From: Rhizobium brockwellii
Lineage (GTDB): Bacteria > Pseudomonadota > Alphaproteobacteria > Rhizobiales > Rhizobiaceae
Direction: 5' to 3'
Assembly (NCBI RefSeq): GCF_000769405.2
Contig: NZ_CP053439.1
Coordinates: 3,840,001-3,904,000 of the forward strand
Length of the DNA: 64,000 bases
In this document: positions 9,315 to 17,855 of the stretch, one piece after another
How positions within the stretch are numbered: position 1 is the stretch's first letter
How the letters are laid out: every line of letters begins with the position of its first letter
The notes under the pieces: generated by a model
Told to the model about the DNA's origin: nothing
What the model saw: only the letters and a program-made list of their open reading frames with translations
Databases searched by the model: none
Program-made: the position numbers and the translations under genes

Positions 9315-10742
9315 ATGGATATCCAAATGCTGATCGGTTCCCGCTTTGAAAAAGGCACGGAAACGGAAGAGCACGTCCTGAACCCCAAGACGGGCGAGAC
9401 GGTGCTGGACCTTGCCGAAGCGTCGCTTTCCCAGGTCGACGCCGCCGTCGACGCCGCCGAAAAGGCCTTCACGAGCTGGTCGCAGACGACGCCTGGCGAG
9501 CGGTCCGGCTACCTGTTGAAGATCGCCGACGCGATCGAGAAGGATGCCGCCGGCTTTGCCGCACTGGAGGCGCTGAATTGCGGCAAGCCGATCAATGCCG
9601 TGTTGAACGACGAAATCCCGGCGATCGTCGATTGTTATCGCTTTTTTGCGGGCGCCGTGCGCAACCTGCACGCACCGGCGGCCGGCGAATATCTCCCCGG
9701 CCACACCTCGATGATCCGTCGCGATCCAATCGGCATCGTCGGCTCGATCGCGCCGTGGAACTATCCGCTGATGATGATGGCCTGGAAGCTGGCGCCGGCG
9801 ATCGCCGGCGGCAATACCGTGGTCTTCAAGCCCTCGGAGCAGACGCCGCTGACGGCGCTGAAGATGGCGAAACTGCTTTCCGAAATCCTTCCCGAGGGCG
9901 TCGTCAACGTCATCCTCGGCCGCGGCGAAAGCGTCGGCAATGCGCTGATCAATCATCCGAAGATCGGCATGGTTTCGATTACCGGCGATGTCGCGACCGG
10001 CAAGAAGGTGCTGCAGGCCGCTGCCAAGACAGTCAAGCGCACCCATCTGGAACTCGGCGGCAAGGCCCCGGTCATCATCTTCGACGATGCCGATATCGAT
10101 GCCGTTGTGTCAGGCATCCGCACCTTCGGCTATTACAATGCCGGCCAGGATTGCACGGCCGCCTGCCGCATCTATGCCGATGCCAAGGTCTACGACAATT
10201 TCGTCGCCGATCTCTCCTCAGCCGTCTCGAGCATCCGCTTCAACCAGGCCGACGATACCGAAAACGAGATCGGCCCGCTGATCTCCAAGCGCCAGCGCGA
10301 CCGCGTCGAGAGCTTCGTCGCCCGCGCTTCCGAACACAAGCACATGGAGATCACCGCAGGCGGCAAGGTTTCCGGCGACAAGGGCTTCTTCTTCACCCCG
10401 ACCGTCATTGCAGGCGCCCTGCAGGACGACGAGATCGTCCGGCGCGAGGTCTTCGGCCCGGTCGTCTCAGTCACCCGTTTTTCCGATGCCGATGACGCCG
10501 TTGCCTGGGCAAACGATAGCGATTACGGCCTGGCCTCCTCCGTCTGGACCAAGGATATCGGCCGCGGCATGAAGACCGCCGCCCGCCTGCAATATGGCTG
10601 CACCTGGATCAACACGCATTTCATGCTGGTCAACGAGATGCCGCATGGCGGCCTCAAACAGTCGGGCTACGGCAAGGATATGTCGGTCTACGCGCTGGAA
10701 GATTACACGGCGGTGCGCCACGTTATGATCAATCACGGCTGA
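9315..10742 (+). CDS. patD: Gamma-aminobutyraldehyde dehydrogenase
   Basis: Oxidises 4-aminobutyraldehyde (from putrescine) to 4-aminobutyrate with NAD+ in the cytoplasm. The 475 residues align closely with recalled E. coli PatD/YdcW, for example [34 protein letters not shown] and [18 protein letters not shown]. The general base is E246 in LELGGKAP and the nucleophile C280 in [11 protein letters not shown]. The context matches E. coli ydcSTUV-patD. The transaminase or oxidase that makes the aldehyde is not in the window. Betaine aldehyde dehydrogenases are close relatives, but the match and the operon favour PatD. Confidence 0.93.
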   Translation: MDIQMLIGSRFEKGTETEEHVLNPKTGETVLDLAEASLSQVDAAVDAAEKAFTSWSQTTPGERSGYLLKIADAIEKDAAGFAALEALNCGKPINAVLNDEIPAIVDCYRFFAGAVRNLHAPAAGEYLPGHTSMIRRDPIGIVGSIAPWNYPLMMMAWKLAPAIAGGNTVVFKPSEQTPLTALKMAKLLSEILPEGVVNVILGRGESVGNALINHPKIGMVSITGDVATGKKVLQAAAKTVKRTHLELGGKAPVIIFDDADIDAVVSGIRTFGYYNAGQDCTAACRIYADAKVYDNFVADLSSAVSSIRFNQADDTENEIGPLISKRQRDRVESFVARASEHKHMEITAGGKVSGDKGFFFTPTVIAGALQDDEIVRREVFGPVVSVTRFSDADDAVAWANDSDYGLASSVWTKDIGRGMKTAARLQYGCTWINTHFMLVNEMPHGGLKQSGYGKDMSVYALEDYTAVRHVMINHG

Positions 10743-10889
10743 TCGTCGGGAAAGGAACGCTACGAAATTCAACGCAATGCCCATCAGGCACCGGGAGGGT
10801 GCTCGACACAGATCGCCATTCCATTCAAGCGACCTGGAACATTTTTCCGGTTACCGCGTCTTTCTCAGGCAAACGCAAAGGATGATGTC

Positions 10890-11063
10890 ATGCTGAAATG
10901 GGCTCTGATATTTTTCGTGATTTCGATCATCGCCGGCTTCTTCGGTTTCTCGGGTGTCTCCGCAGCGACCGCGACGATCGCCCGCGTTCTTTTCGGCATC
11001 GCGCTGGTGATCTTCCTGATCTTCCTTGTCCTTGCGCTGATGGCCGGCCAGGCGATCCTATGA
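10890..11063 (+). CDS. DUF1328 (UPF0391) small membrane protein
   Basis: A 57-residue protein with two hydrophobic segments (about 4-22 and 33-52) linked by [12 protein letters not shown]. The [19 protein letters not shown] start is characteristic of the DUF1328/YtjA family, whose function is unknown. AAAGGA lies seven bases upstream of the ATG. It stands alone between patD and a convergent sensor-kinase operon, so probably has its own promoter in 10743-10889. Confidence 0.85.
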   Translation: MLKWALIFFVISIIAGFFGFSGVSAATATIARVLFGIALVIFLIFLVLALMAGQAIL

Positions 11064-11092
11064 GCGGTCGCGGAGCCGCTTGAAGACATCGA

Positions 11093-11117
11093 GGCCGCAT
11101 CACTTCTGCATGCGGCC
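11093..11117. terminator. Hairpin after the DUF1328 gene
   Basis: GGCCGCAT (11093-11100) and ATGCGGCC (11110-11117) form a perfect 8-bp stem 30 bases after the stop. There is no T-run, so termination is inferred from position only. Confidence 0.5.
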
Positions 11118-11192
11118 CTTCCTCTCTGTTGTCGAACGTCTCGGCCAGTTCGGCCGTACATGGAACATGGCCAGGTCTTTTGCTCCTATCGC

Positions 11193-11363
11193 CTATTTCA
11201 ACTCGGCAAGCAGAGCATCGGCACCCTTGCGGACGCCCACCATGGAGGCGTCGATCGCCGTGAAGCTTGAGCCGATATTGCTGGCGCCGGTTTTATGGAA
11301 TTCGAATGTTGCTGTGTTTGCTATGATATGAGGAAATGTTCGCGAGCCGTCCTTTGCTGCCAA
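11193..11363 (-). pseudogene. Possible 3' remnant of an unidentified gene
   Basis: On the minus strand the frame ending TAG at 11193-11195 reads as a protein-like C-terminus, including FEFHKTGASNIGSSFTAID and VGVRKGADALLAELK. No ATG with a ribosome site precedes it; only a TTG at 11363 or an internal ATG at 11243 exist, and the frame runs up into the sensor-kinase 3' end. I do not recognise the family. It may be a decayed gene or chance; the remaining gap 11064-11403 shows nothing else. Confidence 0.25.
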
Positions 11364-11403
11364 GGCAGCGCGATGCGTGACGACGCCACGACGGGCAGGT
11401 AAG

Positions 11404-12780
11404 TCAATGTGATGAAGGGATCGACGGCGAGCCTCCGGGCTGGATCCCCTGAGGGGCGGGAAGATCGATCACGACGACCAGGCCGGTTGGCTTCCTGTCC
11501 AACAACGTCAATTGTCCATTGTGCGCTTTGGTGACAATTCCTTTGGCGATTGGAAGGCCGAGCCCAAGCCCGGAACCACCTTTGGCACCGATCTGGCGGG
11601 ATTTATCCACTTTGAAGAACGGCTCCAGAACTTTCGCCTTGGCCTCATCGGTCAAACCAGGGCCGTTGTCGCCCACCGATATTTTGATCCCGCCATCGTC
11701 GCTCTCTTGCAGATCGATTTCGACCTGCTTTGCATAACGAGATGCATTGTCGACCAGATTGGTAATTGCCCGAGTAAGGGCTTGAGGTTTGCAGATAAAC
11801 GCCAGCCGCCGCGGACCGGTAAAGCTCACATCGATGCCCATGTCGGAGAAGTCTGTCGCAATCGTCTGCAGCAGGCTTGAGATATCGACCTTTCGATCGG
11901 CCTCCGCAGTGGATGCATCTTTGAAAAAGGCCAGGCACTCGTCGATCATGAAACTCAAAGTGGCGATATCGGCCAGCATCAGGCTGCGAAGCTCGGGCTC
12001 GCCGGAACGCTCGGCACGCATCCGCAATCTCGTCAGGGGTGTCCTGAGATCATGGCCCACGCCACTCAGCATTCTTGTTCGATCCTCCGCCATGCTCCGG
12101 ATTCGATTGCTCATGACGTTCAGCGATTCCGCCAGACTTCGAATCTCGGATGCGCCGTCCGGCTCGAAAGGCTGTTCCCAGCTGCCCTCCATGCTCGCTC
12201 GCTTTGCGGCGGCGGCAAAGTGCCTCAGAGGTTCGGTGATAAGCCAGCTGCTGAAATATGCGAGCAGCACCAATGGGATGACGATTTTTAAAAATCCGCT
12301 CGCCGCGGCTGGAACAAACCAGACATAGCTGGGAAAAACCGGCAGTTGAAAGACAAGCGCGCGCTTGTCGTCGATTCCGACAGTCAGCACATCAGGGTGT
12401 GATTGACCGATGGCGAAGCGATGAAATGCCGCGAAAATATTGTCGGCGAGCATTGTGTTGATGCGCGCCACCAGCTCGCGTGGAGAAACCATCTGCCGTT
12501 TGCCGGCAAGCGGCCGGTCCAGCGACAATTTTTCGACCTCAACGCCGAGCGCTGCTGCTCTCTTGAGAACGGCGACTTCGTCTTGCTCTGAACTTGTCTG
12601 GGCAAATTGCTCCGCGACCATCTCCGCTCTGGCAGCAAACAGGCCGTTTTGAAACCCGCGATCATGACGGCCGTAGATAAAGGGCTCCATGGCGGTCGCC
12701 ACGACGGAAACGAGCACGACAAGGAAGGTCGCCAATATGAGGATCTGGCTTTGGATCGAAGCTCGCCGGAAATTTCTCAA
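11404..12780 (-). CDS. EnvZ-type sensor histidine kinase
   Basis: A 458-residue inner-membrane kinase. The first membrane segment is at about 13-32, a periplasmic sensor of about 120 residues follows, and the second segment is at about 161-181. HAMP comes next, then the phosphoacceptor H243 in GVGHDLRTPLTRLRMRAE, N-box NLVDNASRYA, and G-boxes DNGPGL and GGSGLGLGLPIAKG. The HDLRTPLTRLR H-box is that of the EnvZ/RstB group. It overlaps the response regulator gene by 4 bp. The signal is unknown. Confidence 0.93.
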   Translation of the reverse strand: MRNFRRASIQSQILILATFLVVLVSVVATAMEPFIYGRHDRGFQNGLFAARAEMVAEQFAQTSSEQDEVAVLKRAAALGVEVEKLSLDRPLAGKRQMVSPRELVARINTMLADNIFAAFHRFAIGQSHPDVLTVGIDDKRALVFQLPVFPSYVWFVPAAASGFLKIVIPLVLLAYFSSWLITEPLRHFAAAAKRASMEGSWEQPFEPDGASEIRSLAESLNVMSNRIRSMAEDRTRMLSGVGHDLRTPLTRLRMRAERSGEPELRSLMLADIATLSFMIDECLAFFKDASTAEADRKVDISSLLQTIATDFSDMGIDVSFTGPRRLAFICKPQALTRAITNLVDNASRYAKQVEIDLQESDDGGIKISVGDNGPGLTDEAKAKVLEPFFKVDKSRQIGAKGGSGLGLGLPIAKGIVTKAHNGQLTLLDRKPTGLVVVIDLPAPQGIQPGGSPSIPSSH

Positions 12781-13499
12781 GAGAGACGCTCTACCTTGGA
12801 TGCGAAGAGATAACCGCCCAGCCGCACCGTCTTTATGAACGTCGGATCTTTCAGATTGGGTTCGATCTTTTGCCTGACCCGGCTGATGTGGGCGTCGATG
12901 CTGCGCTCGACCGGCCCCGCTGATCCGGCATGTGTCATCGACAAGAGCTGTTCACGCGTCAAAACCTTGTTGGGATTGCAGCAGAAGGCCAGGAGGATAT
13001 CGAACTCCGCGGTTGTCATGGAAACCTGCGCTCCGTCGGCGTCGTGGAGTTGACGGCTTTTTGGATCGATGCGCCATCCCGAAAACATCATCGGTCCAAG
13101 TGCTTCCTCCTGATGATGAGCATATGACGCTCTGCGGAGAATACTTTTGATCCGGGCCAGCAGCTCGCGGGAGTTGAATGGTTTCGTGACATAGTCATCG
13201 GCTCCGAGCTCCAGGCCGAGAATGCGGTCGATATCCTCCTGGAGCGCCGTCAGCATCAGGATTGGCACCGAGCACGACGCACGAAGCCGCCTGCAGATGC
13301 TGAAGCCGTCCTCGGCCGGCAACATCGCATCGAGGACGACGAGATCGAATTGCTGTCGCGCCATCATTCGATCCATAGCCGCGCCGCTCTCCACCGACGA
13401 GGCCTCGAAGCCGCTGCTTCGAACAAGGTCCACCAGCATATCTGCGATGGCGGGATCGTCTTCGACGATGAGGATATGAACCTGATTGGGAACTGCCAT
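12777..13499 (-). CDS. OmpR-type response regulator
   Basis: A 240-residue regulator. The receiver domain shows the acidic pair in IVEDD, phosphoacceptor D57 in LVVLDAMLP, T84 and K106 (VTKPF). A winged-helix DNA-binding domain follows (ELDILLAF-like region, LTREQLLSMTHAGSAGPVER, SIDAHISRVRQKIE). It is the first gene of the pair, and its partner kinase starts within its last codons. The promoter should lie in 13500-13747, where I see only a short dyad CCACTG/CAGTGG near 13593-13611. Confidence 0.94.
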   Translation of the reverse strand: MAVPNQVHILIVEDDPAIADMLVDLVRSSGFEASSVESGAAMDRMMARQQFDLVVLDAMLPAEDGFSICRRLRASCSVPILMLTALQEDIDRILGLELGADDYVTKPFNSRELLARIKSILRRASYAHHQEEALGPMMFSGWRIDPKSRQLHDADGAQVSMTTAEFDILLAFCCNPNKVLTREQLLSMTHAGSAGPVERSIDAHISRVRQKIEPNLKDPTFIKTVRLGGYLFASKVERLS

Positions 13500-13747
13500 T
13501 TCTTATGCCGTCATCATTCGTTCTCTTGCCGGGAGATGTCTCTCGGCGCGAAATTACCACGTTTCACCGTGTCTAGGTCAGGCGGCCTCGGCCACTGTCA
13601 ACCGCAGTGGTTAATCTCCCCAGCGTTCAGACACCACACGATCTGTCGCCGCCGACACATCTCCGCCCTCAGGATATCAAGTGTCGTGCAATGCTATATT
13701 CGATAATGTTGAGATATGTTGCGGGATTTCAGATACGGAGTCCGCCG

Positions 13748-14026
13748 TCAAAACTGCCTTTCGGGGTCACCGCTGACTTCCACATGCTCACCTTGGATTG
13801 CGCTATCGATGATGACGGTGGCGATGAAACACATTCGAATGACCAGCAGGCAAAAGAACACCAGCGAGACGACCGCAGTCGTGTAATGCTTAAATGCCGA
13901 GCGCTTCGGCAGCCGTGCGGTCAGTCTATCGAGGATGTGTCTGGCGAAACGACCGAGCGCCACCAGCAGGAATAACGCCGTGATGATATATCCGCTCGCT
14001 GACGCTGCCCCGATCAACTGAAACAT
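13748..14026 (-). CDS. Small two-segment membrane protein, unknown function
   Basis: I do not recognise this 92-residue protein. It has two hydrophobic stretches (about 2-25, FQLIGAASASGYIITALFLL, and 51-72, VVSLVFFCLLVIRMCFIATV) joined by a basic loop, with an acidic tail. The frame is open to 14287, but that upstream part looks non-coding (Arg/Ser/Pro-rich), so ATG 14026 was chosen. The ribosome site is weak. It lies upstream of the two-component genes on the same strand. Confidence 0.45.
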   Translation of the reverse strand: MFQLIGAASASGYIITALFLLVALGRFARHILDRLTARLPKRSAFKHYTTAVVSLVFFCLLVIRMCFIATVIIDSAIQGEHVEVSGDPERQF

Positions 14027-14220
14027 GAGAAGACACCCGCACCAAGTAAGAAGTTCTGGTTTCGGAATGACGCTTTCAAGCCGATGAAACCCGGCAGAAA
14101 GATGCCCATAGGATCCGTCCGGAACGTTGCGCAGCGTGGAGAGCCGGAGAGACGGGGCACGGTCATCGAGATCTGAACCGGGTGAAGACCGGTCCGTCGG
14201 GGATGAGAATGCGCCCACGT

Positions 14221-14703
14221 CTAATCGGCCCGTTCTGCGCCGGGCGCGGCGCGGCGACTTAACAGAAGGGATGTGGCGGCGCGCCACCGGGATGCCTTCG
14301 CCGTGCTTGCAATCACTGTCTCGTTTGCGGCCGGACGTCTTCGGACTGCACTAACCCTGCCTGTCCTTGACACCGTGAGGGCCGTTATCCTTCTCAGAAA
14401 TGCGTCGCTGTCGAACTCCTTCGAGGAGCGGACGGACTTCGTGGCCGACTGGACAGTATGGAAGAACACCTCCAGGTTGACGACCGGTATCGGCTTGATG
14501 TTTCGGACCATGTCGATATCCGATCGCATCGTTACCGCCAGAAAATATCGGTCCGAACGCAAGGCGTCGAAGAGCTCCGGCACCGAGGACACGGCCGCCG
14601 CGACATATCCGCTCTCATTCAATTTCGAGACGATGTCGCAGGCAGCGTCTTTTCCGAGAAAGACGAGAATTGGCTTTTGCTGATTGTTTTGCGCGGAAGA
14701 CAT
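14221..14703 (-). CDS. Hypothetical protein, receiver-like N-terminal half
   Basis: A 160-residue protein that I cannot assign. Residues 1-75 resemble a degenerate receiver or flavodoxin-like fold (PILVFLGKDAACDIVSKLNE, then VPELFDALRSDRYFLAV) with no phosphoacceptor context. The C-terminal half is Arg/Ser/Ala-rich and may be disordered. ATG 14703 has CAGGAG ten bases upstream. It is an orphan between the DoxX and small membrane protein genes. Confidence 0.45.
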   Translation of the reverse strand: MSSAQNNQQKPILVFLGKDAACDIVSKLNESGYVAAAVSSVPELFDALRSDRYFLAVTMRSDIDMVRNIKPIPVVNLEVFFHTVQSATKSVRSSKEFDSDAFLRRITALTVSRTGRVSAVRRRPAANETVIASTAKASRWRAATSLLLSRRAAPGAERAD

Positions 14704-14835
14704 CACTGGCACACTCCTGACCTGTCGCCAAAAGTGTAGCCCGCATCGACGCTTCTGTTTGTTCGGTTTTATTCGGTTTTATTGCGCCACTGAGGGCTCG
14801 TGAAATTCATCGGGCCTTCGGATTTCGGAGCGCAT

Positions 14836-15285
14836 TCAGGACAACACCGCCCTGAGCCAAGGATGCATTCTGTTTGTTTGCTTTCTCAGCAGCTTGTCGA
14901 TCGATATCGATCCCGCACCCGAAACCGCCAGGACGAACATGCCGCCGGCAATCGCCAGGTCCTTCTCGAAATGCAGCAGCTCGTTCTGGCTCTCAAAATT
15001 CGTGTGAAAGAGCAAGGCGGTCGCCAGACAGAAGAGCGCCAGCGCCAGTGCGCCAAGCCGGCTGAGGAGCCCTGTCGCAACGGAAAGGCCGGCGCCGATC
15101 TGAAGGGCAATGGTGGCAAGCGCGACCGGTGCCGACAGCCCCAGTTTCGCGAAAGTGTCGATGGTCGCGGTGACATCTGCCGCGAGTGACCAACCTTCGT
15201 GCAGGAAGATCAGCGACAGCAGAAGCCTGCCGAGGAGAAGAATGAGATCGGCCAGTCGAGGCCGGCTTGACGCGTTTTCCATCAT
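14836..15285 (-). CDS. DoxX family membrane protein
   Basis: A 149-residue inner-membrane protein with four hydrophobic segments. The family's opening reads LILLLGRLLLSLIFLHEGWS, and the later IGAGLSVATGLLSRLGALAL is also typical of DoxX. DoxX-like proteins are linked to quinone or thiol redox and stress functions, but the biochemical role is unsettled. GGAGGG precedes the ATG. It follows the MBL-hydrolase and TPR genes on the same strand, separated from them by a strong hairpin at 15299-15327. Confidence 0.85.
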   Translation of the reverse strand: MMENASSRPRLADLILLLGRLLLSLIFLHEGWSLAADVTATIDTFAKLGLSAPVALATIALQIGAGLSVATGLLSRLGALALALFCLATALLFHTNFESQNELLHFEKDLAIAGGMFVLAVSGAGSISIDKLLRKQTNRMHPWLRAVLS

Positions 15286-15298
15286 ACCCTCCAGTTAG

Positions 15299-15327
15299 AA
15301 GAGCAGGCGGCTCTCCCGCCTGCTCTT
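15299..15327. terminator. Strong hairpin between TPR and DoxX genes
   Basis: AAGAGCAGGCGG (15299-15310) and CCGCCTGCTCTT (15316-15327) form a perfect 12-bp stem with a 5-base loop. It lies 16 bases after the TPR stop on the minus strand. No long T-run follows, so it may be a partial terminator that lowers DoxX expression relative to the upstream genes. Confidence 0.7.
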
Positions 15328-15342
15328 GCGTTCATATGCTTG

Positions 15343-15807
15343 TCAATTGCCGCCCTTGGCCGCGATGACCTTTTGCAGGTCTTCGAGTTCGTCGCAGCCG
15401 CTCGGACAAAGTTGCTTCAGCGATGACACCTGCTCCTCCGCCTTGGCCATCTCGCCCGTCTCGACATAGAGTTCGCCGAGATATTCACGCGCCGCCCTGT
15501 GATCTGGCTGCAGCTCTAGCGCCTTAGTGTAGTAGGTCAGCGACGTTCTGTAGTCGCCCGTCTTGCGCAGCGTATATCCCATCAGATTATAGACATCCGC
15601 CTGCTGGTTGTCTTCGGCAAGGCCGCGAAGCTCTGCCAACGCACCAGCATAGTCCTTGGCATCGATCTTGGCGCGCACCGAGGTCAGGTCGGGAGCGTCG
15701 GTCGATTGCATGTTGTCGACGGCAAAGGCGGGAAGCGCCGTCACCGCGGAGAAGCCTGCGGATATAGCGCAAAGCCAGATGTATCCGAGAATTGCATATT
15801 TCGTCAT
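15343..15807 (-). CDS. Exported tetratricopeptide repeat protein
   Basis: A 154-residue protein with an N-terminal signal peptide (to about ALPAFA) and at least two or three TPR units, clearest in ADVYNLMGYTLRKTGDYRTS and LTYYTKALELQPDHRAAREY. A C-terminal pair of cysteines sits in LCPSGCDELEDL. The longer open frame to 16005 is antisense-like; ATG 15807 has AAAGGAG at ideal spacing. Probably a periplasmic scaffold. It is 20 bp downstream of the MBL-fold hydrolase and likely co-transcribed with it. Confidence 0.85.
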   Translation of the reverse strand: MTKYAILGYIWLCAISAGFSAVTALPAFAVDNMQSTDAPDLTSVRAKIDAKDYAGALAELRGLAEDNQQADVYNLMGYTLRKTGDYRTSLTYYTKALELQPDHRAAREYLGELYVETGEMAKAEEQVSSLKQLCPSGCDELEDLQKVIAAKGGN

Positions 15808-15827
15808 GGTGATCTCCTTTCGGCCTT

Positions 15828-16802
15828 TCAGGCCTGGATTGTCGGCGTGAAGCCATAGGCGCTTCCGTCCTTGACAAAGGTGCCGGAGCCAGGGAATGGG
15901 AAATGTGAGCCGCAAATCGCGATATTGTCGGCAATGATGCGGTCGATAAGACGGCGGCGCGTGTCGATGGCCGTCGGCCCATCCTGGTCGTAGCTGCCCT
16001 GCCATTCAGGATGGGGTGCGAGCAGCGCCGGCACATACATGATATCGGCCGAGACGAGCAGTTGCTTGCTGCCGGAGGCGACAAGATAGGTCGAATGGCC
16101 GGGCGTGTGGCCGGGCGCGGCGACAAGCTGCACGCCGGGTGCGACTTCAGCGCCATCGGCGACGAGCTTCCAGTTCTTCCATTTCGGAAAGACCTCGGCG
16201 ATGCGCTTGCCTGCCGGCTTGCGGCCTTCGGCAAGCTTTTCGACGCGGCCGGGCGCGGTCCACCAATTGTATTCGTCGGCATTGACGATGAGCTCGGCAT
16301 TCGGGAAGACGGGATTGTTAGTGCCCTTTTCCATCAGTCCCCAGACATGGTCGGGATGGAAATGCGAGATCATGATCGTATCGATCTTCTCGTAGTCGAT
16401 CCCCGCCGCGGCCATGTTCGCCGGCAGATGGGTGGCATTTTCCTGCCACTGGCCGACGCCCGAGCCGGCATCCATCATGATCAGGCGGTTACCGAGCTTC
16501 AGGACCACGACAGTCAGCGGGATCGGCATGAACTCGGTGGTAAGCCCGGCTTTCGATAGCGCCTCCTTGGTATCCTCGATCGAGGCATTCTTGATGAAGG
16601 CCGGGTCATGCGGCTTTCTCCAGATGCCATCGTAGATTGCCGTGACCTCGACATCCCCGACTTTGTATTTGTAGAAGCCGACCATCGGCTCCAGCGGTGT
16701 TGCGGCAAGCGCCGGCATGACGAATTCGAGTTTCGACGACAGACCGAATGCAGCCGCCGCGGCAGCCGATCCCAGGACGGCGCGACGTGACATGGTAAAC
16801 AT
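15828..16802 (-). CDS. Tat-exported MBL-fold metallo-hydrolase
   Basis: A 324-residue metallo-beta-lactamase superfamily hydrolase. A twin-arginine signal (SRRAVLG at 5-11, then an Ala-rich core to about ALAA 34) predicts export of the folded, metal-loaded enzyme. Metal ligands are visible in ISHFHPDHVWG (H147, H149, D151, H152), AAPGHTPGHS, SADIMY and ICGSHFPF. The substrate is unknown; lactonases, thiolesterases and sulfur-oxidation enzymes share the fold. GGAGG lies seven bases from ATG 16802. It is transcribed divergently from an ECF sigma factor and has a matching ECF-type promoter. Confidence 0.88.
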   Translation of the reverse strand: MFTMSRRAVLGSAAAAAAFGLSSKLEFVMPALAATPLEPMVGFYKYKVGDVEVTAIYDGIWRKPHDPAFIKNASIEDTKEALSKAGLTTEFMPIPLTVVVLKLGNRLIMMDAGSGVGQWQENATHLPANMAAAGIDYEKIDTIMISHFHPDHVWGLMEKGTNNPVFPNAELIVNADEYNWWTAPGRVEKLAEGRKPAGKRIAEVFPKWKNWKLVADGAEVAPGVQLVAAPGHTPGHSTYLVASGSKQLLVSADIMYVPALLAPHPEWQGSYDQDGPTAIDTRRRLIDRIIADNIAICGSHFPFPGSGTFVKDGSAYGFTPTIQA

Positions 16803-16876
16803 GAATATGCCTCCTCTTGTTGATGGCATTTCTGGTGGCGAAGACCGCAATTGTTCAAATGTCCTCGCTGACGAAC

Positions 16877-16904
16877 TAGATCGCCGGCGGGGAACGCTTA
16901 TTCC
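16877..16904 (-). promoter_or_regulatory. Putative ECF-sigma promoter of the MBL-fold operon
   Basis: Read on the minus strand, GGAATAAG (16904-16897), 13 bases and CGATCTA (16883-16877). It has the same form and spacing as the element before the ECF sigma gene. The expected start of transcription is about 65 bases before the MBL start codon. Confidence 0.55.
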
Positions 16905-17004
16905 CGGTGTCGGGCGTTATTTCTTCAAGCGATTGAAAAGACGTGCTGATTTCTAACTTTGGTCTTTGGTATCCCGCTGCCTCCAAATAAATTGGCCTCG
17001 ACGT

Positions 17005-17032
17005 GGAATAAAACCGCGTGCCGATCGGTCTA
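17005..17032 (+). promoter_or_regulatory. Putative autoregulated ECF-sigma promoter
   Basis: GGAATAAA (17005-17012), 13 bases, CGGTCTA (17026-17032). GGAAT-type -35 and CG-containing -10 elements are usual for ECF sigma factors. It lies about 70 bases before the sigma gene start and mirrors the element at 16877-16904. Confidence 0.55.
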
Positions 17033-17102
17033 GATGGCAAGGGACCGCATTGCATGCCCGCAGGTCTCGCGCTTAAATTCGGCTGCTGTTGAGGCAGGGA
17101 GG

Positions 17103-17855
17103 ATGATGACAAACGCTCAGATCACCTATCCCGTCGGATCGACCGACTGGATGGCGCTGGCCCGGCAAGCGTCGGAGACCCGCATTCGACCATCACCGCT
17201 GGCGATATTTCTCGACGGCGCGGCGCGGCTCTTCCACCTCATGGTCTCGGAGAAATCGAGCAGCGATCCGATCGCTTCGACAGCAGATGCGACCGTGCAG
17301 CACGAGTTCATGCAGCGCTTTCAGCACATGATCCTTCCACATCTTGACGCGGCCTATAATTTTGCCCGCTTCCTCAGCCGCGATGCGGATGCGGCGCAGG
17401 ACATCGTCCAGGAGGCGTTCTTGCGCGCCTACCGCAATTTCGAAACTTATCGCGGTGGCGATCCGCGCGCCTGGCTCTTTGCCATCGTCAGGAACTGCTG
17501 CCATGTCTGGCGCCAGCAGGATCGCCGCAAAGCGCGGTTCGAGCAGCCTATGGGCAATGATGGCTACGCTGACCCTGATGAGGGTGGTGAGTACCAGATC
17601 GCCTCGGAGGAGGATTCGCCGGAGACAGAAACGATCCGGCGAAGCGAGCAGCAGCGCGTGCGCGCTGTTATCAGCCGGCTGCCGGAGGCGATGCGGGAAA
17701 TTCTTGTCTTGCGCGAGCTTGAAGATCTCTCCTACCGGCAGATCGCCGAGATCATCGATGCGCCGATTGGCACTGTCATGTCGCGGCTTGCCAGGGCACG
17801 GCGTGACTTTGGCGAAGCCTGGGATGCATGCAACAAGAGCGAGACCGCAGGATGA
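17103..17855 (+). CDS. ECF-type RNA polymerase sigma factor
   Basis: A 250-residue extracytoplasmic-function sigma factor. Region 2 spans about 68-135 (FMQRFQHMILPHLDAAYNFA, DAAQDIVQEAFLRAYRNFET, GDPRAWLFAIVRNCC). Region 4 is LPEAMREILVLRELEDLSYR, then QIAEIIDAPIGTVMSRLARA. Some 60 residues before region 2 are unusual and may mean the true start is further down. GGGAGG abuts ATG 17103 and is three bases from ATG 17106. The stop overlaps the anti-sigma start (ATGA), the standard sigma/anti-sigma coupling. Confidence 0.92.
   Translation: MMTNAQITYPVGSTDWMALARQASETRIRPSPLAIFLDGAARLFHLMVSEKSSSDPIASTADATVQHEFMQRFQHMILPHLDAAYNFARFLSRDADAAQDIVQEAFLRAYRNFETYRGGDPRAWLFAIVRNCCHVWRQQDRRKARFEQPMGNDGYADPDEGGEYQIASEEDSPETETIRRSEQQRVRAVISRLPEAMREILVLRELEDLSYRQIAEIIDAPIGTVMSRLARARRDFGEAWDACNKSETAG

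Noticed and set aside
16891..16918. EcfG-type general stress promoter GGAAC...CGTT in the ECF gap
   Set aside because: The spacer is 19 bases, longer than the 16-17 expected, and it overlaps the better-supported minus-strand ECF promoter.
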